Origin: Humibacillus xanthopallidus
Lineage (GTDB): Bacteria; Actinomycetota; Actinomycetes; Actinomycetales; Dermatophilaceae
Direction: 5' to 3'
Length of the DNA stretch: 64,000 bases
Assembly (NCBI RefSeq): GCF_006717145.1
Contig: NZ_VFQF01000002.1
Coordinates: forward strand, 310,001-374,000
A model generated the notes under the pieces. The model did not search any database and had not been told where the DNA came from. It saw only the letters and a list, made by a program, of their open reading frames with translations. Shown here one piece after another: positions 18,495 through 26,500 of the stretch. The first letter of the stretch is position 1. The number at the start of each line of letters is the position of its first letter. The translations under genes and the position numbers were made by a program.

Positions 18495-19735
18495 GCGTGA
18501 CCGACCCCGCCGGTCGGCCCCCGGTGACGAGCGCCGACATCGCCCGTGTCTTCCGCGAGGAGCACGGGCGGGCGGTGGCCGTCCTCATCCGCGCGCTCGG
18601 TGACATCGACCTCGCCGAGGACGCGGTGCAGGACGCGTTCGCCGTGGCAGTCGAGCGGTGGCCCCGAGACGGTATGCCGCCCAGCCCCGCCGGCTGGATC
18701 ATCACGACCGCGCGCCGCCGGGCCATCGACCGGCTGCGCCGGGAAGCGAGCCGTGACGCCCGGCAGTCGGAGGCCGCCCTGCTCGCCACCCCCGACGAGC
18801 CCCGAGAGGAGGGACCTGTGCGCGACGAGCGACTTCGCCTCGTCTTCACCTGCTGCCACCCGTCCCTGTCGAGGGAGGCCCAGGTGGCGTTGACCCTGCG
18901 CCTGCTCGGCGGGCTGACGACACCGGAGATCGCGCGAGCCTTCCTCGTGCCCGAGGCGACCATGGCCCAGCGAATCGTGCGTGCCAAGAAGAAGATTCGC
19001 GACGCGGGCATCCCCTACCGGGTGCCCCGCGACGCCGACCTGCCGGCCCGGGTCACGTCGGTCCTCTCCGTCGTCTACCTCGTCTTCACCGAGGGCCACA
19101 CGGCGACCTCGGGCAGCGAGCTGGGCCGCCCAGACCTCGCGGCCGAGGCGATCCGGCTGGGGCGCGCCATCGCCCTGCTCATGCCCGACGAGCCGGAGGC
19201 GAAGGGGCTGCTCGCACTCATGCTGCTCACCGAGGCGCGGCGCCCGGCGCGCACCGACATGGCCGGCGAGCCGGTGCTGCTCGCTGACCAGGACCGAGCC
19301 CGCTGGGATGCCGCGCTCATCACCGAGGGGCATGCCCTCGTGCGGGAGTGCCTGCGCCGCAACGCTCCCGGACCGTTCCAGATCCAGGCTGCGATCAACG
19401 CCGTGCACACCGATGCTGCGACGGCCGCCGAGACCGACTGGGTGCAGGTCGTCGCGCTCTACGACCAGCTGCTCGACGTGCTGCCGACCGACGTCGTGCG
19501 ACTCAACCGCGCCGTGGCCGTGGCGGAGGTGGCGGGGCCGGGCGTCGGGCTCGAGCTGGTCGAGGACCTCGACCTCACCGGCTACCACGCCTTTCACGTC
19601 GTGCGGGCGGACCTGCTCGCCCGGCTCGGTCGCTCCGCGGAGGCGGCCGCTGCCCTCGGCCGTGCCCGGGAGCTCACCGACAACGCGGCCGAGGAACGGC
19701 TCATCGAGCTGCGCGCCGCGCGGCACGACACCTGA
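18491..19735 (+). CDS. ECF42-like RNA polymerase sigma factor with TPR-like C-terminus
   Basis: 414 residues. Sigma region 2 (about 12-80, LAEDAVQDAFAVAVERW, WIITTARRRAIDRLRR) and region 4 (about 118-170, LTTPEIARAFLVPEATMAQR) are followed by ~240 residues of helical TPR-like extension (EAKGLLALMLLTEARRPARTD, AVAVAEVAGPGVGLELVEDL). That extension and the adjacent DGPF gene define group ECF42. There is no anti-sigma gene nearby; in this group the extension is thought to modulate activity. The GTG at 18491 overlaps the DGPF stop; a second GTG at 18497 is possible. Confidence 0.88.
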   Translation: MSVTDPAGRPPVTSADIARVFREEHGRAVAVLIRALGDIDLAEDAVQDAFAVAVERWPRDGMPPSPAGWIITTARRRAIDRLRREASRDARQSEAALLATPDEPREEGPVRDERLRLVFTCCHPSLSREAQVALTLRLLGGLTTPEIARAFLVPEATMAQRIVRAKKKIRDAGIPYRVPRDADLPARVTSVLSVVYLVFTEGHTATSGSELGRPDLAAEAIRLGRAIALLMPDEPEAKGLLALMLLTEARRPARTDMAGEPVLLADQDRARWDAALITEGHALVRECLRRNAPGPFQIQAAINAVHTDAATAAETDWVQVVALYDQLLDVLPTDVVRLNRAVAVAEVAGPGVGLELVEDLDLTGYHAFHVVRADLLARLGRSAEAAAALGRARELTDNAAEERLIELRAARHDT

Positions 19736-19756
19736 GCCGTCGTCAGGTCCGGAAGG

Positions 19757-19762
19757 TAGGTT
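19757..19762 (+). promoter_or_regulatory. -10 element of a leaderless promoter (hydrolase gene)
   Basis: TAGGTT is six bases before the ATG at 19769, the same spacing as at 17607, 21298, 23380, 37328 and 43519. No Shine-Dalgarno. Confidence 0.55.
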
Positions 19763-19768
19763 GCGCTC

Positions 19769-20776
19769 ATGTCGACCCAGCACACCGCCGCGCCCCGGGA
19801 ATCAACGCCGGCACCGACGCCGGCACCGACGCCGGCGCCGGACCAGCCACTCGACCTGGCCGCACCGTGGGGCGCGCCGAGCCGCACCGTCGACCTCGAC
19901 GGGCCGGTGCACTACGTCGACTTCGGCGGCCCGGACGGGTGCGACGACGACGACGCTCCGCCGCCGGTCGTCCTCGTGCACGGTCTCGGCGGCTCCCACC
20001 TCAACTGGGTCGGCATCGGAGCGCAGCTCGCCCGCGGCCGGCGCGTCGTCGCCCTCGATCTCGCCGGCTTCGGGCTGACGCCGTCGTCGGGCAGGTCGAC
20101 GTCGGTGCACCACAACGCGGCCCTGCTCAGCCGTTTCGTCCACCGGGTGCTGCGGCGCCCTGCAGTCCTCGTCGGCAACTCGATGGGCGGCATGGTCTCG
20201 CTCCTTCTCGCCGACCGGCGCCCCGAGCAGGTTGCCGGTCTCGGCCTCATCGACCCGTCCCTGCCGATCCCCGGCCAGAGGCCGGACCCCCAGGTCGCCG
20301 CGACCTTCGCCCTGTATGCCGTCCCGCGCGTGGGCGAGGCCGTGCTCACCCGCTACAACGCGCGCTACACCGACCGTCAGCGGGTCCTCGGCACGATCGC
20401 GCTCTGCTTCGCCGACGCCTCCCGAGCCGATGACGACCTCATCGGGGCGAGCGTGCAGCTCGCCGCCTGGCGTCGCACCACGCCCGCCCCGGAGGCAGAC
20501 TTCCTCGGGGCCGCTCGCTCGCTGCTCGCGGTGCTGCGCCGCCCGCGGCGCTACGACGCGCTCATCGCGGGCATCGACCGACCTGTGCTGCTCGTCCACG
20601 GCGAGCTCGACCGCCTCGTGCCGGTGGCGGCAGCCCGACGGACCGCGGCGCTCAACCCGAGGTGGCACACGGCATACCTCGAGGGGGTCGGGCACACGCC
20701 GCAGCTCGAGGTGCCCGGCGACGTGCTGGCGGTCCTCGAGCCCTGGCTCGAGACGGCGGTCGATCAGAAGGCGTAG
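19769..20776 (+). CDS. Alpha/beta hydrolase
   Basis: 335 residues. Oxyanion motif LVHGLGGSHLNW, nucleophile elbow VGNSMGGM (Ser138), acid HGELDRLVP (Asp281) and base GVGHTPQLE (His309) make a complete catalytic triad. The N-terminus carries a TPAP repeat encoded by a tandem 12-bp DNA repeat (19802-19842), a flexible tail of variable length. Substrate unknown. The 3' end overlaps the convergent DoxX gene by 13 bases. Confidence 0.88.
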   Translation: MSTQHTAAPRESTPAPTPAPTPAPDQPLDLAAPWGAPSRTVDLDGPVHYVDFGGPDGCDDDDAPPPVVLVHGLGGSHLNWVGIGAQLARGRRVVALDLAGFGLTPSSGRSTSVHHNAALLSRFVHRVLRRPAVLVGNSMGGMVSLLLADRRPEQVAGLGLIDPSLPIPGQRPDPQVAATFALYAVPRVGEAVLTRYNARYTDRQRVLGTIALCFADASRADDDLIGASVQLAAWRRTTPAPEADFLGAARSLLAVLRRPRRYDALIAGIDRPVLLVHGELDRLVPVAAARRTAALNPRWHTAYLEGVGHTPQLEVPGDVLAVLEPWLETAVDQKA

Positions 20777-21135
20777 GGCCCGAAGCGACCCCAGGCGACC
20801 AGCGCGGCGAGCACGAGCAGCACCGCGTTGACGACGACTCCGCTGTACTCCTTGCGGCGCACGTGCACGGCGGCGGCGAGCACCATGACGATGACGAGCC
20901 CGGTGGCCGCGAGCGGCGTGAGGATCGGTGCGATGCCGGTCAGGGCGGGCAGCACGAGCCCGATCGCCGCGAGGATCTCGACGACCCCGATGAGGCGCAC
21001 CGTGCCCTGCGAGAAGTCCTCGACCCAGGGCAGCTTCTCCTGGAGCTTCGCCTTGGGCTGGGTGGACTTCATGATGCCGGCGGCGAGGAAGGCGGCGGCG
21101 AGCACGCCCTGGATGATCCAGAGGACCACGTTCAT
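20764..21135 (-). CDS. DoxX-family membrane protein
   Basis: 123 residues, four predicted membrane helices (LWIIQGVLAAAFLAAGIMK, VEILAAIGLVLPAL, GLVIVMVLAAAV, AVLLVLAALVAW) with the family motif LIGVVEILAAIGLVLP. DoxX proteins are linked to redox/thiol stress, but the function is vague. Start is the ATG at 21135 with AAGGAA 13 bases upstream. It is divergent from the TetR gene 162 bases away, which probably controls it (inference). Confidence 0.85.
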   Translation of the reverse strand: MNVVLWIIQGVLAAAFLAAGIMKSTQPKAKLQEKLPWVEDFSQGTVRLIGVVEILAAIGLVLPALTGIAPILTPLAATGLVIVMVLAAAVHVRRKEYSGVVVNAVLLVLAALVAWGRFGPYAF

Positions 21136-21285
21136 GGTGGGGAGTTCCTTCTGCGAGAGCGTCGACACTCCAAGTGGAGTACCTGTTCCGCTTACAGTGC
21201 AGGACAACATCGCTCGCGTGCATCTCATTCCACGCTCGTCCCACCCTGTGCTCGCCCAGCCGGGGAGCGGACCGTCAGACCTCGC

Positions 21286-21291
21286 TAGTCT
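21286..21291 (+). promoter_or_regulatory. -10 element of a leaderless promoter (TetR gene)
   Basis: TAGTCT followed by six bases and the ATG at 21298. Confidence 0.5.
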
Positions 21292-21297
21292 CGACGG

Positions 21298-22005
21298 ATG
21301 GGGCAGGGCTGCGGTGCGACCGGGGTGGGGAGCGGGCTGCGCGCCGACGCCGAGCGCAACCGTCTGCGGATCGTCGAGGCGGCGCGCGAGGTCTTCGCCG
21401 AGGAGGGCATCGACGCCCCCCTCAACGAGGTCGCCCGACGGGCCGAGGTGGGCATCGCGACGCTCTTCCGTCGCTTCCCGACCCGCGACGACCTCGTGAC
21501 CGCGGTCTTCGCCGACCGCATGAGCGCCTATGCCGCGGCCGTGGATCGCGCGCACGCAGAGCCCGACCCGTGGCTCGGCTTCTGTCGTTATCTCGAGCAG
21601 GTCTGCGCGATGCAGGTCGGCGACCGGGGCTTCACCGACGTCATGACGCAGAGCTTCCCGCGCTTCCGCTCGTTCGAGGCCGAACGGCGGCGCTCGCTCG
21701 ACCGGTTCGGCGACCTCGTGACCCGGGCGCAGCAGGCAGGCCGGCTGCGCGCCGACTTCGTCGTCGAGGACCTGCCGCTGCTCCTCATGGCCAACGCCGG
21801 CGTCGTCTCCGGCATGGGCGATGCCGCGCCAGACGCGTGGCGACGGTTGGTCACCTATCTCGTGCAGGCCTTCGCGGCCGAGACGGCCGAGGGCCCGGTG
21901 GCGACGGCCCAGCCGCTGCCCGAGGCTCCGACACCGCGCCAGGTCGCCCGGGCGCTGGCACGGGTGCAGGCCCGTGCGGCGCGTGGCCCGGGGCGAGCAC
22001 AATGA
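21298..22005 (+). CDS. TetR-family transcriptional regulator
   Basis: 235 residues. N-terminal HTH: NRLRIVEAAREVFAEEG, then PLNEVARRAEVGIATLFRRFPTRDDLV. The ligand-binding helices follow, and the last ~30 residues are Pro/Ala-rich. It is divergent from doxX and translationally coupled (ATGA) to the methyltransferase gene, so those two are the best target candidates. Start ATG is supported by the TAGTCT -10 box six bases upstream. Confidence 0.88.
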   Translation: MGQGCGATGVGSGLRADAERNRLRIVEAAREVFAEEGIDAPLNEVARRAEVGIATLFRRFPTRDDLVTAVFADRMSAYAAAVDRAHAEPDPWLGFCRYLEQVCAMQVGDRGFTDVMTQSFPRFRSFEAERRRSLDRFGDLVTRAQQAGRLRADFVVEDLPLLLMANAGVVSGMGDAAPDAWRRLVTYLVQAFAAETAEGPVATAQPLPEAPTPRQVARALARVQARAARGPGRAQ

Positions 22006-22628
22006 CCTCCATGGACGCCAACGCGTGGAACGAGCGGTATGCCGCCTCCGAGCTCGTCTGGTCGGCCGAGCCCAACCGTTTCGTCGCCGAGATCGTCGGG
22101 CCGCTGGAGCCGGGCAGCGCCGCCGACATCGCGGCGGGAGAGGGGCGCAACGCGATCTGGCTCGTCGAGCAGGGCTGGACGGTGCTCGCCACTGACTACT
22201 CCGACGTCGCGATCAGCCGCCTGCGCGACCGGGCCGCGGCGGTGCTCGGTGACCGGGCCGACCGGCTCACCGCGGTCGTGGCGGACGCGACCCTTGCCGT
22301 CCCCGGCGAAGGAGGACACGACCTCGTCCTCTTCTCCTACCTCCAGCTGCCACCCGAGCAGATGCGTGCGGCCCTGCGCGCCGGACTCGCGGCGGTGCGC
22401 CCGGGTGGGCGCCTCGTCGTCGTCGGCCACGCGGGCCGCAACCTCGAGCACGGGTGGGGAGGTCCGAGCGAGCGCACTGTCCTCTACGACCCCGACGAGG
22501 TGCTGGCCCACCTCGACGCCGCTGGCGCTGGGGCTGTGGTCGAGGTGGCCGAGATCCGGGTGCGGCCGGTCGACACCTACGACGGTCCCCGCGAAGCCCT
22601 CGACACGGTCGTCATCCTCCGCCGCTGA
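22002..22628 (+). CDS. Class I SAM-dependent methyltransferase
   Basis: 208 residues. Tellurite-resistance/thiopurine-like methyltransferase: WNERYAASELVWSAEPNRFVAEIVG, SAM-binding ADIAAGEGRNAIWLVEQG with acidic Asp in TDYSDVAI, then VLFSYLQLP. Start at 22002 overlaps the TetR stop; an internal ATG at 22011 is possible. Substrate unknown. Its 3' end faces the repeat array at 22642. Confidence 0.87.
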   Translation: MTSMDANAWNERYAASELVWSAEPNRFVAEIVGPLEPGSAADIAAGEGRNAIWLVEQGWTVLATDYSDVAISRLRDRAAAVLGDRADRLTAVVADATLAVPGEGGHDLVLFSYLQLPPEQMRAALRAGLAAVRPGGRLVVVGHAGRNLEHGWGGPSERTVLYDPDEVLAHLDAAGAGAVVEVAEIRVRPVDTYDGPREALDTVVILRR

Positions 22629-22641
22629 GCCACCCCCTCCA

Positions 22642-22814
22642 CAATCGAGAGAGCACTTCGTCGGGTTGCGCAAGCCCATCGCCCTCTCGATCGGGCTGCG
22701 CATCGGCGCTCTCGCCAATCGAAAGAGCAGTTCGTCGGGTTGCGCAAGCTCGTCGCCCTCTCCATCGGGCCGCGCATCGGCGCTCTCGCCAATCGAACGA
22801 GCAGTTCGTCGCCC
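22642..22814. repeat. 74-bp tandem repeats, first half of a compound array
   Basis: Two full 74-bp units and a partial third start at 22642, 22716 and 22790. Each begins CAATCGA(G/A/C)(A/G)GAGCA(C/G)TTCGTCG and continues TTGCGCAAGC, CCCTCT, ATCGGCGCTCTCGC. The core is the reverse complement of the core in the 42-bp array that follows, so the arms can pair. The region lies between converging gene ends. Confidence 0.9.
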
Positions 22815-22830
22815 CTTCCACGCGACCGCA

Positions 22831-23012
22831 CGGGCGCGCTCGACGGCGACGAACTGCTCTTTCGATTGTCTTGGGGCGCGCTCGACGGCGACGAACTGCT
22901 CTTTCGATTGTCGTGGGGCGCGCTCGACGGCGACGAACTGCTCTTTCGATTGTCGTGGGGCGCGCTCGACGGCGACGAACTGCTCTTTCGATTGTCTTGG
23001 GGCGCGCTCGAC
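22831..23012. repeat. 42-bp tandem repeats, second half of the compound array
   Basis: Four 42-bp units contain CGACGAACTGCTCTTTCGATTG starting at 22847, 22889, 22931 and 22973, joined by GGGGCGCGCTCGACGG. Units differ only at one T/G position. Units abut with no unique spacers. The core is shared, inverted, with 22642-22814 and with the hairpin at 25133-25208. The 386-base gap between genes holds nothing else. Confidence 0.92.
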
Positions 23013-23014
23013 CG

Positions 23015-23230
23015 TCAGCGCCGCCCGTACTTCTTGTGCACCGCCTGGCGCGAGACCCCCAGCTGCGCGGCGATCTCCGCCCACGCCATGCCGCCCACCC
23101 GGGCGCGGCGCACGACCGCGGCCTCGGTGCGGTCCGCCGCGCGGCGCAGCTCGCGAGCCGCGGCGAGCGCCACCCGCGGGTCGTCGTCACCGGTCGCACG
23201 TGCGATCGACAGCACCTCGTCCACCTCCAT
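23015..23230 (-). CDS. Small helix-turn-helix protein
   Basis: 71 residues. A short helical N-terminal half (VALAAARELRRAADRTEAAVVRRAR) precedes a C-terminal HTH, MAWAEIAAQLGVSRQAVHKKYG, ending two residues later. The ATG at 23230 is chosen because GGAGGG lies just upstream; a TTG further out would fall inside an operator. Two identical-spaced palindromes cover its promoter, so autoregulation is likely. Similar tiny HTH proteins are widespread in actinobacteria without known function. Confidence 0.8.
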   Translation of the reverse strand: MEVDEVLSIARATGDDDPRVALAAARELRRAADRTEAAVVRRARVGGMAWAEIAAQLGVSRQAVHKKYGRR

Positions 23231-23246
23231 GCGCCCTCCAGAATCC

Positions 23247-23303
23247 GTCAACCTCAGTTGACACCGTACGCATGGACCACTCTGAGTGTCAACCGTGGTT
23301 GAC
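23247..23303 (-). promoter_or_regulatory. Promoter with two GTCAAC-N4-GTTGAC operators
   Basis: Perfect palindromes lie at 23247-23262 and 23288-23303, centres 41 bp apart (about four helical turns). On the minus strand a consensus -35 TTGACA (23292-23287) sits inside the upstream operator, and the -10 TACGGT (23268-23263) is 18 bases on, immediately followed by the second operator over the start point. This is a classic repression layout. Confidence 0.75.
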
Positions 23304-23367
23304 GCAGTGGTGGGCCACGGGCATGAGCGCGTGTGGCATGCGCGTGCGCGCCTCAGCGGCCGCCACC

Positions 23368-23373
23368 TATGCT
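23368..23373 (+). promoter_or_regulatory. -10 element of a leaderless promoter (GlsB-like gene)
   Basis: TATGCT, six bases, then the ATG at 23380; no Shine-Dalgarno. Confidence 0.5.
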
Positions 23374-23379
23374 CGGCGC

Positions 23380-23643
23380 ATGCTCATCATCGGCATCATC
23401 CTCTTCGGCATGCTCGTCGGCGCCGCGGCCCAGCTCATCCTCGGTCGGGGAGGCAAGGGCATCGACTGGACGATGGCCTTCGTGGCCGGCCTCGTCGGCT
23501 CCTTCGTCGGCGGCCTGCTCTCCAGCCTCATCGCGGGCGACGGCCTCGAGCTGCGTCCCAGCGGCATCATCGGCTCCATCGTCGGTGCGGTCATCGTCAC
23601 CGCGATCTGGCGCTGGAGCGCCACGCGCCGCAAGGTCGGCTGA
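23380..23643 (+). CDS. GlsB/YeaQ/YmgE-family membrane protein
   Basis: 87 residues, three membrane helices: MLIIGIILFGMLVGAAAQLIL, AFVAGLVGSFVGGLLSSLIA and IIGSIVGAVIVTAIW, with GRGGKGIDW in the first loop. This is the transglycosylase-associated, stress-induced family found across bacteria; its function is unknown. Probably leaderless. Confidence 0.87.
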   Translation: MLIIGIILFGMLVGAAAQLILGRGGKGIDWTMAFVAGLVGSFVGGLLSSLIAGDGLELRPSGIIGSIVGAVIVTAIWRWSATRRKVG

Positions 23644-23701
23644 CACCAGCCCCTTCGGCCGCCACAAACTGCGTGGCGGTCGCGTGTGCCACCGCGACAG
23701 G

Positions 23702-24109
23702 ATGACGGGCATGGCCCTCGCCCTGTCGCACACGACTGTCAACGCCCTCGATGCCTACCGCCAGTCGGTGTGGTGGGCCGACCTGCTCGGCTACCACGAG
23801 GCCGCCGACGACCCCAACGAGCCGGGTCACGAGGAGTGCATGATCTTCTCGCCGGACGAGTCGCACCGCATCCTCTTCATCGACGTGCCCGACGCGAAGC
23901 AGCTGCGCAACCGCGTGCACTTCGACCTGCGCCCCACCGACCGCCCACGCGACGAGGAGGTGGAGCGGGTCACCGCCCTGGGGGCGTCCGTCGTGCAGGA
24001 CTGCCGCACCCCTGACGGGCGAGGCTGGGTCGTGATGGCGGATCCCGAGGGCAACGAGTTCTGCATCCTGCGCAGCGACGACGAGCGCCGCGCGGCCGGC
24101 GACCTCTGA
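23702..24109 (+). CDS. VOC-family protein
   Basis: 135 residues. SVWWADLLGYHEAADDPNE, VHFDLRPTDRPRDEEVERV and VVMADPEGNEFCIL give the paired VOC modules with a His and a Glu as likely ligands. This belongs to the actinobacterial subgroup often annotated as glyoxalase; no substrate is known. Start could also be the ATG at 23711. Confidence 0.85.
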   Translation: MTGMALALSHTTVNALDAYRQSVWWADLLGYHEAADDPNEPGHEECMIFSPDESHRILFIDVPDAKQLRNRVHFDLRPTDRPRDEEVERVTALGASVVQDCRTPDGRGWVVMADPEGNEFCILRSDDERRAAGDL

Positions 24110-24169
24110 ACCGTCTGCCCCCACTCGTCACGCCCGCCTCCCGGCGCGCTGTGGTGCGACGATGACCCC

Positions 24170-24505
24170 GTGACCGTCGCGCGATCGATCCTGCTCTTCG
24201 TGCTCGCAGCAGTCGCCGAGATCGGTGGTGCCTGGCTCGTCTGGCAGGGCGTGCGCGAGCACCGCGGCTGGGCGTGGATCGGGGCGGGTGTCATCGCGCT
24301 CGGCCTCTACGGCTTCGTCGCCACCCTCCAGCCCGACGCCAACTTCGGAAGGATCCTCGCGGCATACGGCGGCGTCTTCGTGGCCGGCTCGCTGATCTGG
24401 GGGATGGTCGTCGACGGCTTCCGCCCCGACCGCTGGGACGTCGGCGGCGCGCTGCTCTGCCTCGTCGGCGTCGCCGTCATCATGTATGCGCCACGCCACG
24501 GCTGA
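24170..24505 (+). CDS. YnfA-family membrane protein
   Basis: 111 residues in four membrane helices: [56 protein letters not shown] and [18 protein letters not shown]. The motifs [11 protein letters not shown] and [10 protein letters not shown] are diagnostic. Related to small multidrug-resistance proteins; function unproven. GTG start (the ATG at 24162 runs into a stop at once). Confidence 0.92.
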   Translation: MTVARSILLFVLAAVAEIGGAWLVWQGVREHRGWAWIGAGVIALGLYGFVATLQPDANFGRILAAYGGVFVAGSLIWGMVVDGFRPDRWDVGGALLCLVGVAVIMYAPRHG

Positions 24506-24583
24506 GCCCATGGCTCGTCTCACGTGCGCCTCCTCTGGACGGCGCCACGCTCGCGGCGGGACCATGGGAGCAGAGAGGTGGTC

Positions 24584-25075
24584 ATGATGCAGACTCAGCC
24601 CGACACCGCTCGGCCCGCCACCACGGGCTCCGAGCTCACCGCCTACCTCGACCAGGTGCGCACGAGGCGCGCCGAGCTGCACGACTCGTTGAGCGCCGTC
24701 GACCTCGCCCTCGAGTCGGCGATCGGGCGAGGTGGCGTCTGGCGAGAGCGGCTGCACGCGGCGCTCGCCGAGCTCGCGCACGACTTTTCCGACCATGTCG
24801 AGGTCACCGAGCGACCCGGCGGCATCTACGACCGGATCAGCGCGTCCGCGCCGCGGCTCGTGCCGGCGATCGAGCGGCAGCGCGCCGAGCACCGCGACTT
24901 CGCCGAGGCCATTGACGGCTTCCTGGCCGTGCTCGAGCACGGTGGCACGGTCGCCGACCTGCCCGCCTTTCGCGAGGAGGTGACGACCCTCGTGGGCCGG
25001 CTGCGTCGTCACCGCCAGGTCGGGGGCGACCTCGTCTACGAGGCCTACGAGGTCGACCTCGGCGGCTCCGGCTGA
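24584..25075 (+). CDS. Hemerythrin-like helical protein
   Basis: 163 residues, almost all helix. LHAALAELAHDFSDHVEVTER, EHRDFAEAIDGFL and RHRQVGGDLVYEAYEVDLGG resemble the four-helix hemerythrin-like domain, with His in DFSDH, EH and RH plausible iron ligands. Not every canonical ligand is clear, so iron binding is tentative. Start ATG with GAGAGGTGG upstream; a second ATG follows directly. Confidence 0.7.
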   Translation: MMQTQPDTARPATTGSELTAYLDQVRTRRAELHDSLSAVDLALESAIGRGGVWRERLHAALAELAHDFSDHVEVTERPGGIYDRISASAPRLVPAIERQRAEHRDFAEAIDGFLAVLEHGGTVADLPAFREEVTTLVGRLRRHRQVGGDLVYEAYEVDLGGSG

Positions 25076-25132
25076 CCGTCGGCCGGGCCGACCCCCCCGG
25101 ACCGTGGCCCCCGACGGCTTGGGCCACTGACC

Positions 25133-25208
25133 AATCGAGAGAGCAGTTCGTCGGCCTTCTCCCGGGCTGTGCATCCCCGGGGTGGGCCGACGAACTGCTC
25201 TCTCGATT
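25133..25208. terminator. 24-bp perfect inverted repeat with T run (repeat family A)
   Basis: Arms 25133-25156 and 25185-25208 are exact reverse complements around a 28-base loop, and the right arm runs into TTTT. The core TCGAGAGAGCAGTTCGTCG matches the array at 22642-23012. It sits between converging genes and would serve both as a terminator. Confidence 0.85.
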
Positions 25209-25216
25209 TTGTGGGG

Positions 25217-26500
25217 TCAGAAGTCCGAGGGTTCGTAGCGCGGGCGGAGGGGGAAGCCGGAGGCGCCCTCCCGCGTCGTACGTGACGCCAAGACCTGATG
25301 TAGCTGGATCTCGTTGCGCTCGAAGGCAACTCGCGATCCGGCGAGGTAGAGCCCCCACACCCGCGCCGTGTCGACCCCGGCGATGGCGACGCAGTCGTCC
25401 CAGTTCTTCGACAGGTTGGTGTTCCACCCGGCGAGGGTCTTCGCGTAGTGCTCGCGGAGGTTCTCGTGGTGGCGCACCTCGAAGCCCTCGTCCTCCATGG
25501 CCCGCACGATGTCGCCCGACCCGGTGAGCTCGCCGTCGGGGAAGACGTAGCGGTTGATGAAGCCGCGCGGGGGCAGCCCGGCGTGCTGGTTGTCCGGGCG
25601 GGTGATGCAGTGGTTGAGCAGGCGCCCCTCGTCGCGCAGCCGTTCGCGCAGGAAGCGGAAGTAGGCCGGATAGTTCTTGACCCCGATGTGCTCCGTCAGC
25701 CCGATCGAGCTCACCGCGTCGAAGCCGCGCTCCGACACGTCGCGGTAGTCGGCGTGCCGCACCTCCGCGCGGTCGCCGAGGCCCTCGGCCTCGATGCGTG
25801 CCTGCGCCCAGGAGGCCTGCTCCTTCGAGAGGGTGACGCCGAGGGCGGTGACGCCGTAGTGCTGCACGGCGTGCCGCACCATGCCGCCCCACCCGCAGCC
25901 GACGTCGAGCAGCCGCATGCCCGGCTCGAGGCCGAGCTTGCGCGCGACGAGGTCGTACTTGTAGGCCTGCGCGTCCTCGAGCGTCGAGGCGTCGGCCGGG
26001 TAGCAGGCGCAGGTGTAGGTCATCGACGGGCCGAGGACGAGCTCGTAGAACTCGTTGCTCACGTCGTAGTGATGGTGGATCGCCTCGGCGTCGCGCTCCC
26101 GTGCGTGGCGCAGCCCGTGGCTGAGGCGGCGCAGCGGGCTGGGGGTCTCGACCGCGGGCAGCTCCGGCACGTGCAGGCCCGAGCGGCCCACGAACGCGGC
26201 CAGCTCGGCGATGTCGCGCGGGGTCAGGCGCCGGGGCACGAGGCCGCCGTCGACGAGGCGCATGACCTCGTAGGGGTCGCCCTCGTCGAGGCCGTCGAAC
26301 TCGAGGTCGCCCATGAGGTAGGCCCGGGCGAGGCCCAGCTCGCCCGGCGACGTGAGGAGGTAGTTGAGCCCGCGCGCGCTCTTCAGCCGCATCACCCGGC
26401 CCGACGGCGTGCCGCCCGTCGAGCCGTCGAACGCCACGAGATGGAAAGGGGCATCTGCACCGAAGATCCGGTCGAATGCCGCGCCCACCGTCATCGTCAT
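25217..26500 (-). CDS. Cyclopropane-fatty-acid-synthase-like methyltransferase (10-methyl fatty acid synthesis)
   Basis: 427 residues. An N-terminal lipid-binding domain precedes the SAM domain, with AIHHHYDVSNEFYELVLGP, MTYTCACYP, RLLDVGCGWGGM and SSIGLTEHIGVKNY, all CFA-synthase hallmarks. The adjacent FAD reductase makes it more likely to be the BfaB/TmsB-type enzyme that methylates oleoyl chains at C10, giving a methylene intermediate, as for tuberculostearic acid. Its start overlaps the reductase stop by four bases. A plain cyclopropane synthase is the alternative. Confidence 0.85.
   Translation of the reverse strand: MTMTVGAAFDRIFGADAPFHLVAFDGSTGGTPSGRVMRLKSARGLNYLLTSPGELGLARAYLMGDLEFDGLDEGDPYEVMRLVDGGLVPRRLTPRDIAELAAFVGRSGLHVPELPAVETPSPLRRLSHGLRHARERDAEAIHHHYDVSNEFYELVLGPSMTYTCACYPADASTLEDAQAYKYDLVARKLGLEPGMRLLDVGCGWGGMVRHAVQHYGVTALGVTLSKEQASWAQARIEAEGLGDRAEVRHADYRDVSERGFDAVSSIGLTEHIGVKNYPAYFRFLRERLRDEGRLLNHCITRPDNQHAGLPPRGFINRYVFPDGELTGSGDIVRAMEDEGFEVRHHENLREHYAKTLAGWNTNLSKNWDDCVAIAGVDTARVWGLYLAGSRVAFERNEIQLHQVLASRTTREGASGFPLRPRYEPSDF

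Noticed and set aside
22831-23012. Possible CRISPR array
   Set aside because: The 42-bp units abut directly with no unique spacers, differ by one base, and no cas gene is in the window.
22612-23261. Open frames on both strands across the repeat array, one giving a repeated GALDGDELLFRLSW peptide
   Set aside because: 42 bp is 14 codons, so the repeat keeps any frame open. No start signals, no family, and the DNA repeat itself explains the peptide pattern.
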